Below, one piece after another: positions 24,586 to 36,446 of a DNA stretch of 64,000 nucleotides; within the stretch, counting starts at the first letter, position 1; each line of letters starts with the position of its first letter. Where the stretch lies: positions 14,366,892-14,430,891 of the forward strand of contig JBBMNZ010000003.1 of NCBI GenBank assembly GCA_037954325.1, written 5' to 3'. A program made the translations under genes and the position numbers. The notes beneath the pieces were generated by a model. It was not told where the DNA came from. It was given only the letters and a program-made list of their open reading frames with translations, and did no database searches. The DNA is from Fistularia commersonii. Taxonomy: Eukaryota; Chordata; Actinopteri; Syngnathiformes; Fistulariidae.

Positions 24586-24672
<87 letters not shown>

Positions 24673-25702
24673 CTTGTCAAAGACCATTATACTGATATGC
24701 ATCCATTTGTTTTAACAAAAAAAAAAAAAAAAAAAACAATTTTTTGATGATTTATATATAGCAAATCATGGATTTAACTGGTCATTTCATTCAGAATTTC
24801 CCCTTCTGAAACGATTTCTCTTTCAAATTGGTAACTATACCCAAACATCTTGGAAGTGCGCAGCAAAATAGTTGTTAATTTCAAATTTACTTCATTCATA
24901 TCTTGTTATTCGTCACACTCACATCTACCACATGCCTGTTTCAGCAAGGATGCATTGTTTATTCTCTAGTCTTAATTATGTTTATTGTTTTAACTTGTTT
25001 AGTACGAAGAACATGCTCTTCATATTACTGAGCCCCTTCAGTTTCACGGCGATGAATTAATCTGTGTAAAAATGATTTGTCAATCAACTTGCTTATTAAA
25101 CACAGCCGACGCTTTGGTGGATATTTATCGTTCAAAAGTACAGTCAAACAAATGTCTTTTGTTCCGTGCTGTTTGACTAAAACACTGGCGAGTTAAATCA
25201 CAACCATCTCTTTCACATGTCTAACTGCGGGTTCCAGCAAAATTTTTAAGAGGATATTCAAAATAATAGTTAGATGAGTACAGTCACGAGACAAGGACAG
25301 GCTTGAGGCCAGGCAGCTACTGACTTAGGTTCTATTAAGTTTGCGACTAACATGTCGGTTATGCTAATCATCTAACATCACTTTTAGGGACTTAAACGAC
25401 CTGAATTTTGAGATGCTACGGAGCCCTAAAACGATTGACTTCCAGTCCAAGAGAAGAAAAAACACTGATTCTGTTTTTGAGACTGAACTCGGCGGCTTGA
25501 AGACGCCAACAATCTGAGCCGGGCAAGCGTTTGTAGGCTAGGCTAAAGCTAAGCTAGGCTAGGCTAGGCTAGGCTAAGCTAAGCTAAGCTGGGCTCGGGT
25601 ACGGTATGGTAGCTGTGATGAGAGAGCTACCTGTATGAGCTCGTCCAGACTTTCCTGCAGGCTGTTTCCCAGAGTCGTGTTTCTGTACAGCTGATACGCC
25701 AT
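23056..25702 (-). CDS. gtf2a2: Transcription initiation factor IIA gamma subunit (4 coding exons, 109 aa)
   Basis: Minus-strand coding exons in transcript order: 25702-25631, 24538-24434, 23487-23361 and a tiny last one, 23081-23056 (26 nt). Phases agree and the product is 109 residues, the same length as the human protein. It starts [20 protein letters not shown], continues [20 protein letters not shown] and [19 protein letters not shown], and ends ACDGKNSGNNATE. TFIIA gamma pairs with the alpha/beta subunit and clamps TBP on promoter DNA; near-identity across vertebrates makes the call safe. Intron 1 ends in a TG/CG microsatellite right at the acceptor, and intron 2 holds a hAT-type MITE. 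A CpG-containing 5' flank (about 25800-25980) is the likely promoter. The gene is convergent with slc2a4rg. In human the next gene block also includes FOXB1, as here; BNIP2, which lies between them in human, is not seen. Confidence 0.96.
23753..24258. mobile_element. Non-autonomous hAT element (MITE, 506 bp)
   Basis: Termini CAGGGGTCGGCAACC (23753) and GGTTACCGACCCCTG (ends 24258) are inverted repeats differing at one or two positions, the classic end of Charlie-type hAT elements. Flanking 8-mers GAGTAGAC and GTCAAGAC match 5 of 8, an eroded target duplication. No coding capacity. It lies in intron 2 of gtf2a2. Confidence 0.85.
24552..24669. repeat. (CG)n(CA)n compound microsatellite at the gtf2a2 intron 1 acceptor
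   Basis: About 17 bp of alternating CG followed by about 98 bp of CA with one interruption. On the gtf2a2 strand this reads (TG)n, then (CG)n, then TGGACGCACTCAG and the exon. Alternating purine-pyrimidine of this kind is prone to Z-DNA. Confidence 0.97.
25535..25595. repeat. GCTAG/GCTAA pentamer minisatellite
   Basis: About a dozen tandem copies of GGCTA/AGCTA pentamers, ending about 35 nt from the intron 1 donor of gtf2a2 (donor at 25630). Confidence 0.9.
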
Positions 25703-26010
25703 GACGGACGCTTCTGCAAAATACACTTGTAACAAACTGGGATCTATCCAGCTACGTGAAGATATACACGGATCTATTACGGCTAACAGCTTCCCTCCAC
25801 AAGCGAGCCGAACGACTGTGTTTCCGGTATACAATTTCAAAATAATACCCGTCCCGCGTTTTTGAAAAACCGCTTCCGCTACGGATCACATTACCGTAGT
25901 TTTCTATTTATAAAGGCGCCACACGCAGCGTGTTTCCGGCGCGTCCTGTGTCGTCTTCTTTTTCCAACTTGACCTGTGAAGTTACCGCTGTATCCTGACA
26001 TCACATCTGT
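25703..26010 (-). promoter_or_regulatory. gtf2a2: gtf2a2 5' UTR and promoter region
   Basis: Directly upstream of the gtf2a2 ATG. CpG-containing sequence with CCGGAAAC (minus strand, ETS-like) near 25825 and 25935. No TATA box is evident. Boundaries are inferred. Confidence 0.5.
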
Positions 26011-27689
26011 CTCAGGTCTGTCCTCTTTGACAGTGTCCTTGTCCAGAGTGCTTCCACTTTTGCAATATATACGCTTGCTTCCTTTGTACCATGGGGCCTC
26101 TAAGTGACATCATGACCCTCCGTGTGACAACACAGCTGTCCCCGGGCATCACGGTTACCACAGTGCACTGTTAATAGATAGATTTGCCTATTGATCCCTA
26201 GAAAGATTTTCATGTAAATAGAAATAACAATCCACAACAACTTCAAGCTGTGGCTATGCTGTCCACCTTTCTTCAAGAATTCGGATGCATACTGATATTT
26301 TCAAGTGAAATATATGTCAACAAAATAAGGTCCACACGAACAGACAAATTAATAACACAGCAGCTAGTGCACATTTATTATAAATGTATTTAAATTTCTC
26401 CCACATTCACATATTTATATGCTCCACCCGTTACTCAACCTATTCATGCAGAAGTTTCAATACATCTGAGAACAGTTCAGTAATTCAAGTGGACGTGACT
26501 GACCACTGAAATCCTTGAAACCTTTTGACCATAACATTCGAGGCAGCTCTACGTATTAAAATTGATCTAAAAATGTACTATATATTCGTCATTATAAATG
26601 AGGAAGAATTCCTGAAGAGAAGGAAAAACTAACAGTACTCAAAATTGAGGCTTTTATTTTGACACGGTCATGTGTTCAAGCGGGCAAATCTCAACACCTG
26701 CAAAGAAAATAATGTAAATGCTTCCGCTAGATGGCAGCATTGTATCAACAATGAAGCATCTGTTACGGTCAGTCTGTAGTGACTGCTCATCAGGGGGCTA
26801 TTTAAGTCTCATGTATTAATCATTGTCTGTTGAATGTAAACTAAATGAGGAAGCGTGCACTTACACGCATGAATATATACATATATATGTATATGTTTGA
26901 CTGATCTGTATATATTTTTGTCACTTATCTGTAACACATTTAAAACATGGAAATGAACTGAAGCTGCAAGAAATGTGTCATAAATATGATATTCAATTTA
27001 GCTATTTCTAAATGTAATATTTTTATTTTACCTTTGATTTGCATCTCTAAAAACATATTTGCCAACAATGGCTTAAAAGAATAATTTGTCTTTTGAATTG
27101 TTTTCTTCTGAGCAAATGAGCAAATGAATCCCTCTTCAAATATGCTCTATTCAATTTTCTAAGAAATATGCAGAAAAAAGTGTGTAGGATAGAATAGAGA
27201 AAAGAGAGACAGAGACAGATAATTAGATAAAAAGGCATAATAAAGCAAGAAAGGGAGACAGCAAAAATAACCATACATACAAACAAATTAACACAAAAAC
27301 AGGAACATTTTACACAGATATGAACAAATAAGCAACAAGTAGGTAAAAATCATCGTTATATTTCCTGTATTTAGATAATATATTTAAATGTCAGAGCAGT
27401 GACTGAATTTAATTTCCTAATTGAATGACAACTCATTTATTCCTCAATTTGCTAAGGACATCCTGGAACCCCTGCTGGACTCTTATGTCTTCCCAGATCG
27501 TACAGAGTTCGCCTTACCCAGGGCACGGATTTTGTGCACACAGACGATGCATACAAGTGTTCTGGCCACAGTATCTTTACGTGGGAGCAGAGGCATTACT
27601 TATGCAGGGTGTTTACCTCTGAATGTAGTGAAAGGGATGTTTGGATGAGGAGCGGTGTTTTAACATCTGACTGATTCTTACTGTGTGGA
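26011..27689. other. Intergenic AT-rich DNA, no gene seen
   Basis: Start of the gene desert between gtf2a2 and foxb1. A short LINE-like 3' remnant ('gatttgcctattgatcccta') at 26179-26215. Open frames at 27047-27286 and 27421-27648 carry no recognisable motif. Confidence 0.4.
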
Positions 27690-27860
27690 AGCATCAGCTG
27701 CTGTAAGCATTTCTGGTTGATTGATGGTGCCGGCGAGCCGTTTGCTAATGAACAGATCTGTTTAGCCTGTCGTCATGTGACCTCCGACCCCGCACCGCAC
27801 ACTCCAAACTAAATATGTACCAGGGGAAATGCAATTATTGGGACGGAGTGTCTGTATGAC
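27690..27860. promoter_or_regulatory. Candidate non-coding regulatory block
   Basis: A balanced-composition island in AT-rich DNA, with a TTTGCTAATGA octamer-like motif and GATTGATTG. Called only from composition and motif content in the foxb1 desert; conservation was not tested. Confidence 0.25.
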
Positions 27861-28111
27861 GCTAAGCGGAATGATTCAAAGTGATGTATGATGATGTAAG
27901 AGTTTCCAACAGGAAAGACTGATGATGATGGATACACCAAACAGGAAGTGGTTTTTCACTTAATGAGAGAAAGAGAGAGAGAAAGAGAGAGCAAAACAAG
28001 CCTACAAAAATATTAGAATAAGTACTAAGAACATATAGTGAAAGTATTAATGAGTGCACTAAATTGTAATTATTTCATACAGCATATGCTGAAGTCCGTT
28101 ATAACTGTTAA

Positions 28112-28196
28112 CCCTCTCAGGCTCAAATTAAGTTGTGGCGTAATTAGCTAAGTAGCATTTAGCTGTCGCAAATCTGCAACATCTGCCTGGAGAGGG
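28112..28196. mobile_element. TTAA-flanked MITE (piggyBac-like), 85 bp
   Basis: Begins CCCTCTCAGGC and ends GCCTGGAGAGGG, inverted repeats with a single-base indel, each bordered by an intact TTAA (28108-28111 and 28197-28200). The TTAA duplication and CCC start are piggyBac traits. No coding capacity. Confidence 0.8.
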
Positions 28197-28200
28197 TTAA

Positions 28201-29354
28201 GGCAATGTTAATACAAAAGATTTCATGCCATGTGTGTGTGATTTGTTTAAATATATATTTCTCTGTCTTTTGAATATCTAAAGTGAGTTGGGACAATGTT
28301 CAAGTAGAATGTGTAAAATACAATAAGAAAAAAAATTAAGAAAAACAAAAAGTGAATCCAGCAGTAAGCGTGAAGCAAAGCCTTTCTTCTTAAATGGATT
28401 TATTCATAAACATAAGGGGATTTTATGATTGAAATAACTTTATATTGAATGTTTAAAGAGACAGCAGGTGATTATATAAATAAAGACACAAATCTGATGT
28501 CACATCTCTCCAGGAGCCGACTACATTTTGGGCTGAAAAATGATTTTTGGGGTCAAAGTCATGACATTAAGAGAGGTGAAGCAATGTTATTGGAAGTGGA
28601 GCATCTGCAGCCATAAACAAGCAGACAGGAAGTAGGTCCATCAGTCAGCAGTGTAATGACCTCTGACCTGCCGGGCCACCCCTTCAGCTCACTACTTCAG
28701 AGGAGTGTGACGGATGGAACCATCCATCCGCCTTGTCTTCGATTCACCGCCTCACTTTTAATAACTGCATTCCTCTCTGGAGGTGACTGGCATCGCCCTA
28801 GCGCAATGAGCTCTGACAGACACACACATACTGTAAAACAGGAGAAGAAAAAACATCCTTTCACATCATATAAAGATGTTGCTGCCTCATGACATTTCAT
28901 GACGGTCCATTTCTGGTCCAAACCCTAAATGAAAAAGATGGTTTCTTTAAGGTAATTCGTGGCTCAGTCCAAGGTAATATCTCAGTACTTTAGACTTAAA
29001 TATGGCAGGTTTTAATGATAAAAATGGTGATCATATTATTATTATTATTTGAGTTCTTGCTCATTTTGAAAGATCAATGATTTTCCGCCCTTTTTTAGGG
29101 ATTTCCATTTTTTTTTTCAAAATACATATACTTTCTTGGTTTTCTGTCAGAATGTTTGGCGCAAATAAATTCAAGACCTTTTTCCTTCAAATTTCTTTCA
29201 AGTTCATGCTCATTTTCAAGTGATTTTCATCACATATTCTGCAATTTCTCCCTATTTTGAAATAATTTGTCAAGTACGTGTTCATGCATTAGTCTTGCTC
29301 TCTCTGTTTCTGTCTCTGTGCGTATGTCTGTGTGTGCATGTGTAGGACAAGCTT
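28201..29354. other. Desert DNA; one GC-balanced block at 28640-28840
   Basis: Otherwise AT-rich and featureless. The block 28640-28840 (CCGGGCCACCCC, GCATCGCCCTAGCGCAATG) differs in composition and might be regulatory; no exon structure fits it. Confidence 0.3.
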
Positions 29355-29470
29355 CCTCTTCACCTCCTTCCATTATGATAATGAGCTCATTGGATATGCA
29401 GATTTAGTATTCAGAGGCCATTAATTGTTCTTGTTGACTTCAGTAATTAATTGTTAGCTGATTTAATGTG
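29355..29470. promoter_or_regulatory. Candidate homeodomain-site cluster
   Basis: Dense ATTA/TAAT motifs (ATTATGATAATGAG, CCATTAATTG, AGTAATTAATTG) with TATGCAGAT octamer-like sequence in 115 bp. Fits a developmental enhancer core; function and conservation are untested. Confidence 0.35.
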
Positions 29471-29509
29471 GAGATTAAGAAAATATCAATGATGAAAGAA
29501 TCAAGTGTG

Positions 29510-29620
29510 TTTGCTTGTGTGCATGTGTATGTGCATGTGTATGTGCATGTGTATATGCATGTGCCTGTGTGTATTCATGTGCGTGTGAATGTGTGTGTAT
29601 GTGTGTATGCATGTGCATGG
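29510..29620. repeat. GTGTATGTGCAT 12-bp minisatellite
   Basis: Period-12 repeat of GTGTATGTGCAT, fading into TG-rich sequence. Confidence 0.8.
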
Positions 29621-30479
29621 GCATTACATAAGAAACACCTGCAGCTGTGAAACATTTGGTCCTGTATATTTGCTGTAGTCAAACACTGTTTGAAGAACAA
29701 ATCTGCATCTTTTGAATCAGTGGCCCATTATAAGAAAAATGAAAAGGTTTATGAGTGTCTCAGATAAAAGTAAAAATAAAAAAAAAATTAAAGCTGTTTC
29801 TTAGCGAAATGCTTGTTCATGATAAACAAATATATATATTGCACGTGTATAGTTATAATGTGGGGGATTTTATTTCTTCCCTGCTCCTAGAGCCTGAAAT
29901 TGAACATTTTCTTCACACAGACATTTGAAATGATGAAAAACAGCTTGCTCAAATACATCAAAGAACACAAATTCATTTATCACCCTGTTTTTTCATTTCC
30001 AGCAAATATAGAGGTTAATAGCTTGCAAATGTTTGAGTCATATCTTATATTTTTCAAGTCACATTTATTTTCAAATTTGTTATTTCACAGCTGCTTTTTA
30101 TAAATGTTGCTGATTTCTATACCCAACGGGCCCCATTCATCATATGAAACTGAGACTCTTCCATTGGAATGACTAAATAAAAGATGTTAATCAATGTATT
30201 TTGACTTGTGTTGAACCCACTGACCACTAGCTTTGAACAGGAAATGTGATCTTAGAGACAAATGATTGTTTCCATTGGTCAAACCAATGTTTATCTTCTG
30301 GGAAATGCCCTGCAGTTGTGGTTTCTTCTGTTTCCCACTCAGCAGTACATAAAGTATTTTTACAGGAGTGTTAGATGTCATGCATTTGTAGCTGCCGTCA
30401 CGCATTGAAATTGGAAATATGCTTAAAAATTCAACCGTATATTATACAGCAACCATTAGCGAGTGTAACAAGGTCAAAA
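29621..30479. other. Desert DNA, nothing recognised
   Basis: AT-rich; no exon, RNA or repeat family seen. Confidence 0.4.
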
Positions 30480-30705
30480 GAAATGACTGCAAAACTTGAT
30501 GAATTTTTGTGTCCATTTTTATTGCCGCACTTAATATTGTAATTGCCTGATATAAAGTGTAATTGTTGTATTCAGAACAAATACTGTGAAGTGACAAAAG
30601 GTTTTATTATTTGAACTTCCACACCAGTAACCATTTAGCAGAAACATTTTCATTGTTTTCATGCATTAAACTGGTCCCTAGTACAAAAAAGGTTGGGGAC
30701 CGCTG
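30480..30705. mobile_element. Solo hAT-type 3' end
   Basis: Ends with AAAAAAGGTTGGGGACCGCTG, the reverse complement of the CAGCGGTCCCCAACC terminus of Charlie-like hAT elements, preceded by the usual ACTGGTCCCTAG. The matching left end is not visible, so this is a truncated copy; the left boundary is a guess. Confidence 0.5.
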
Positions 30706-31425
30706 ATCGATTCCACATATCCTAAAGGCGAAACACATTTCAATGAATGTCTTCAGAGTGTTTCAATGATGCTTTTTAACTTGTTTGGCTAGAAAGAAAG
30801 ATTATTTTTAAATTCCTTTACATTGGGAGTGTAAAGCTTTAATACTCTGAAAGACATTGTGTTAAAGCCAATAGAAGAAAGATGTAATGTTTCAATGAAG
30901 TCCAAAAGGGGTGAGAAAATTGCATTTAAATCAAGAATTTTAAAGAGATTTAGCCTTAATATGATTTTATAGCTTGATTTTTATAAGCCAAAACAAAGTG
31001 TTCAACCCTGAAAAGAATTGTTTCATAGAATACTGAAGGAATATCTTTGATGAGAATGAAGTGGTGATTTTTAGGAGTGTAAAATAAATCTCACAATAAA
31101 GTCTTCCAATTTATGCTTATAATTTCATATATTTTTATTGTCATAGTGTGGTTCTAATACTGTTTGACTTTTTACTAATTTTTTTGGTTTCTGACTCAAG
31201 ATAAATCTTATAGTAACCTACACTTGTGTGTGTGGGTCACAGTGTATTGTGCGCTTTAATGCGTGTGCCTGTGCATGTACGTGTGCACATGCGCGTCTTA
31301 AAAAAATTAATTACGTCAATCTAGCTTTTGTTCCAGTTAATAAGATCGGTGACATAATTAAATTTTGCAGTCATGACCTTGAAATTTAAAACATAAAAAC
31401 ATGATAGATGGGAGGAAGAAACACA

Positions 31426-31476
<51 letters not shown>

Positions 31477-32559
31477 GGACATAACCACCATACGTACTTG
31501 CATGAGTCTTATCCCCTTTAATCCAGGGAATGGATCCATGCTAATACGTTCCCATATTCAATGGAAAATACACTTAAAATTCTCTTAATTTTCGTTTCAC
31601 CCATGTCCTTACAGTCAGTATTTTCACTGCTAGCCATCGGGGAGAGCCCTTGCAAATGATCTTACAATATTAGGAAACAAGAAAACAATCGCTGGTTTTG
31701 TATGAGTGTTTTGGTGTCATAAAAATCAAATACTACCAGTCACTACCAAGTGGAAGTAAGGAACACAAACTGAATAAAAAATTCTAAAGGACAGGGGGAG
31801 TCCAGCAGAAAAACACGACTGTTCTTACTGGATTTTCAAAGTAAAACAGTAATTCAGGTTCAAATTCAGGATTCCGGACAACAATGGTAGCTTCTTTCCC
31901 AATCTTGCAGGACATTTCAGTGCAGAGGTGTTCTCTATGTCTCATATTATGTGGGTTTCCTTTTTTGTTCTAATAATTTATTATCAGTAACAGTCTCCTA
32001 CTGACAGTTTTCCGTTTTTTCAAATCATTATAAAATCAATTGAAACTCTTGCATCACTCAAAAAAAAATCAAATGTATTACTGGAATCAGAGGAGGGAGA
32101 CTATTTCAGCTTTAGCTGTAGATCACGAGTGAAAACGGTAACTGCTAAAACTGCACATCTTTGCAACAGTGCAATTTATGGATGGGTGGCCGTTGTTTCG
32201 GTTCAATTTAAATTTTGAAAAAATGAAAGAATTCAGAAGACATCAAAGTATGCAAATGAGAGGGAATCCTCTGAGTTCCTATAGGCAGTAAGTGCAGTAC
32301 TCCTGAAGGCCACTGGGAGAGTTGTGAGCAGCGTCCAAATGTTTGATACATATCTGTGTATCTTCTATGGGGGGTATTTGTGTTTGTTGGTGTGTGTGAG
32401 GTTGTGTGTGTATCTATACGTGCGCACGTGTGTGCGTGGGTTGATTGATTGCGCAACACAATGTTGAACTATCTGCTCACTAACAGGAGACGACACAGTA
32501 ATCTGCTCGTTTGACAGCTTAACTGGAACGTCGATACTGTATCGACCAACGTGTCACAA

Positions 32560-32603
<44 letters not shown>

Positions 32604-33290
32604 ACCCATATACACACATAGACAGACATACACACACCAGACTATGTCATCGTCCTTTGACTGAATATTCAAAGCCTGATGACAGACAGTAGTGGTTTTA
32701 TTAGCTGTAATTCTTCCAGAGGGTCTTCTACTTCTGAACCCCAAGATGAATCTTAAAAATACTTAGTTCTGATGAAGTTTGACTCACATTGGACTTTTCA
32801 TTCATATATTGACCTTTAAATCAACCCTTTCATTGTTTTTTTTGCAATTTCATGTATGACCATTGCTAATTTGTATTAGTTCTCTCTGAAGGAAATTTGC
32901 ATTTCTTGTCTAAGAATGTCTTGGTGTGGCTGACATGAACATTTTCAATATCCTGATTTAAATGTAATTTTCTGACTGCTTATTTCGTGTGACTGGTAAG
33001 AAGAGGACCCTTTTTGTAATGATTGGAAAGTTATATGCAGAGGCGGGAACAGAGTTTATTATTTAAGATATGCATTATCTACAGTTTCCACGCAATTGAT
33101 TATGAAATTTTCAGACTACAGTGCACTTTCTATGAAAGTAGGATCAGTAATGTGAAAGAACGTGACACTGAGGCCCCTCTAGAGGCCCCTAATGGCCTCC
33201 CTTAAGGTCTCAAATCCTTGCATTGAGCACCCCTATCTTCTAGTATAAAGTGGCAGAGGTCTGGGACCTGGGGACCAGAATGATGTAGCG
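30706..33290. other. Desert DNA with CA microsatellites
   Basis: AT-rich; no gene. (AC)n runs at 31421-31474 and 32561-32600, the second followed by degenerate ACATA units to about 32638. Short TG-rich patches at 31217-31292 and 32380-32430. Confidence 0.5.
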
Positions 33291-33294
33291 CCTC

Positions 33295-33780
33295 CCCCTA
33301 GTCTGTTCCCAGGTTCCCTGAACACATCAGAGCCGTAATGGCGTCCGTTTGCATCGCTAAGCGGCTAAGCGCCTCCGTTTGACACTTAAAGATGTGACGA
33401 ATAGCCATTATTATGGAAAGAAGGTTACATTTATACACGGCTCACAGCGCCATTCTGTCACTGTCACACACACTAATGATAAGGAATCATAAGATGGGTA
33501 GCGGCCATGTTTAAGATGAAGTGGCGCCATCGTCTTTGTGCGGCATCCATCTTGATTCTGCTTATTCGGCTTTACGTCCACATGGCGAGTCCCGGGCCGG
33601 CAGGCATTCAGAGCGGGATGGATCCTCTCGCACTTTTCAAACGATGATAAAAGCGCGGATTATTGATTTGTGACGCGTGACGGATTGACGTGTAGTAGCA
33701 GGAAGGTTAACGCTCACTATTTCATCATACCGTCGCCCCAAATACAAGAAGAAATTGCAGCAAATAAAGCGGGAGGAAGC
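33295..33780. promoter_or_regulatory. Candidate regulatory block in the foxb1 desert
   Basis: A 480-bp block of balanced, CpG-containing sequence (GTAATGGCGTCCGTTTGCAT, GCCATTATTATGG, ACACTAATGATAAGGAATC, TTGTGACGCGTGACGG) between AT-rich stretches. It has no coding frame. Octamer-like and ATTA motifs suggest an enhancer; conservation not tested. Confidence 0.35.
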
Positions 33781-34173
33781 CTCAAACTGACGGGCCCCAT
33801 CCTGCCCTTTCATAGTTTCCAGGCAACATGAACAGTCATTTCATTTCACTTCAATTTACCCATTTCTGCTCCTTCATAAACATTTACACACATGGCTGAC
33901 CTTTGACCTTTCAGCATGTATTTTCATCAAACCATACAACCTTTGTAAAACAACTGTCTCAAAGATTTTGCCATCATTTTTTTTTTTTTTTTTTCATTTA
34001 TTTTCCTTTTACCTCCTGAGGTTTAGGTTAGCTTTATTCCTTTTTGTGTCTTAGCTCTTTTCTGGCACACAATTATGTCATGTCTTTCTGATATATTTGT
34101 GTAAACCCACTGCAATACTCATTTTAATTTTATTAACATTCACTGAATCTTTTGCCTATCTAGGTGATTCACT

Positions 34174-34321
34174 GTTTTGTTTTGTTTTGTTTTGTTTTGT
34201 TTTGTTTTGTTTTGTTTTGTTTTGTTTTGTTTTGTTTTGTTTTGTTTTGTTTTGTTTTGTTTTGTTTTGTTTTGTTTTGTTTTGTTTTGTTTTGTTTTGT
34301 TTTGTTTTGTTTTGTTTTGTT
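34174..34321. repeat. (TTTTG)n pentanucleotide array, about 29 units
   Basis: Uninterrupted TTTTG for about 148 bp, all T/G on one strand. The array length suggests recent expansion or instability. Confidence 0.97.
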
Positions 34322-35439
34322 AAATGAAGATTATATGTGAGGCGGAGGAAGGTTGCCGTGTTTGGTGAAACTCTGAATTATTTGTGAGCTGTTGTTGTTT
34401 TCCCCGATCATACAGCTGAAGAGGGCGAATCCCGAGGTTTTGATGGCAGATAAACAGTAAGCTGTTAGTCCAGGGAAGCCGCGCTGCATTCAGACTCTGT
34501 GATGGGTGGATTAGAGGTGCAGATTGTTTCCTTGGTGCAGTTTTCCTTGAAGTTAATTGGAAGTTTGTGTCTTAAAGCCCTTGAAAAACACTTTCCAACA
34601 CTGAGTCTCGGACTACTTACCAGATGAACATCCAGATTCCCAAATCTGAGTCTGACGGCCGAGACGTCCAGTGATATGTTTGTGGAGGATTTGATTTAAT
34701 TATCTTGCACACAAAGGATCAGTGCTTATTTCAAGACAACATTAATATCAAAACAAACGCACTGGCTAATCTTTTCATAATTGAGTCCTTATTTATCAGA
34801 CAACTTTTATTTGTTTAATCGCCATCTATGGAAATTAAATGTGGTGCCAAATGTATGCAGAGACAAAGGATCATGTTGTTTAAGTCACTGAGAAATAAAA
34901 CATGACCACACAAAGTTTAAAAAGTGAGTAAACTTCCAGTCAAACTAATTTCAGTAGTCAAACACATCTCTATTTTAATAAGTAATTATTTTCTTTTTAC
35001 AGTCAGGCTTCGGATTCAAAATCTATGGCAAAGCTAGTAGGTCTGTGATGAAACATTGGAGCTGTAAAAGCTAAAACAATAATAATTATCACAGCATAAT
35101 TGAGCTTACATCAGCTATGTCACACTAAGTCTGATGCAAAAGCATCATCATGGTAACATCGCCATTTTGATATGTCATTACTAATGTCATCAAGCTAACA
35201 TTACAATGCTACAGTATTGTGTTAACCATTTATTTTAACAATTTATTTCGGTAAGACAATACAAGTGTTTGTTGAAAGTGAATCAAGGACGAATTTGAAT
35301 AGCACACACACACACACACAGAACATGTAAACCATTTTGAAAGTTGTGTCTTTTGCCATTAGTCGGGCAGAAAAATAAGAATGAACAGAAGCTGTTAGTA
35401 TCCGGTAACCGACAGCGACAGCGTCTCTTCTGTGTAAAG
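34322..35439. other. Desert DNA, nothing recognised
   Basis: AT-rich; a short (AC)9 at 35303-35320. No gene or clear repeat. Confidence 0.4.
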
Positions 35440-35880
35440 ACCATTATTTCCTTTAGAGCCACTCATCCTCTGTCTCTATTATTGCATAACAGAGGAGTAA
35501 ATACAACAGATCCATCCTGTCTAATGATTTCCTCGCCATGCCACCGTGATGGATGTGGCGAGGCTGTGCCGAGGGTTAGAGAGACATCGTCGGAAGATTG
35601 GACGTCATTAACGCACCGTTCCTCTGGGATCGCCCGGTAATAGAGCTGCCGCGCCACCCGCCGCCCATGAGGGCCCTCCACCCGCGTCCGCCTTAATGCC
35701 GAGCGTCGCCGCAGCTCCTTCAGCAAAAATTGCCTACGACTGGAGAACGAAGCAATCACCGGTGCTGCCATTACCCAGCGTTTATGTCTGAGCCTGCCGA
35801 GCCCTGCGAATCTTGACCGTAAAGAAGCCATTTTTCTTTCCAGATGACTCCTGGGAGGAGTAGTGCCCGGCAGGGATTTC
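35440..35880. promoter_or_regulatory. Candidate regulatory block (CpG-rich) in the foxb1 desert
   Basis: About 440 bp with many CpG dinucleotides in otherwise AT-rich DNA (CCGGTAATAGAGCTGCCGCG, CTCATCC..TTGCATAACAG, GACGTCATTAACGC). Two open frames overlap it on opposite strands without recognisable protein motifs, so I read it as non-coding. The composition and the ATTA/GACGTCA motifs suit a deeply conserved enhancer. Confidence 0.35.
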
Positions 35881-36310
35881 CTGCAGGAGGTGTGTGGGTT
35901 TAATCCACTGATGAGCCCATCAGTTTGGTCCTGATGTAGCAGGGACACGGCAAGCCCTGGTTTTCAGAGCAAATACCGGTCGATAAGATATATCCGACAC
36001 AAACAGGAGAATCTGAAAACTGCCGCTGCTTCTGAAGGAATATCAGTATATTTGACATGTTTAACTTTGTGAATGACAAAAAACACTCCCTAAAAATAAG
36101 TAGAACTTGACCCCAAATGACCCCAAATCTTTTTGGGTTCTTTTGTCAGTAAAAAGCAAGAAGCAAGACTGATTTTTCAAAATATACATACAAAGGGAAG
36201 CATCAATTTTGTTGTCATTTTTTGTCTGTCAGCTTGAGGAGGAAAACAAGTTGATGACATGATTGACAGGATGGAACAGCTGCTATTTCACCACAAAGAG
36301 ACAGTAGAAT

Positions 36311-36352
<42 letters not shown>

Positions 36353-36364
36353 ACACACATACAC
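36311..36364. repeat. (AC)n microsatellite
   Basis: AC run of about 50 bp with two T interruptions. Confidence 0.95.
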
Positions 36365-36446
36365 CTTTTAATCGCTCATAACTGTTGTGAGCTTTAGATT
36401 GCAATTCATCATATGCTGTGTACGTGTTATGTTTTGCTTTTTATGG

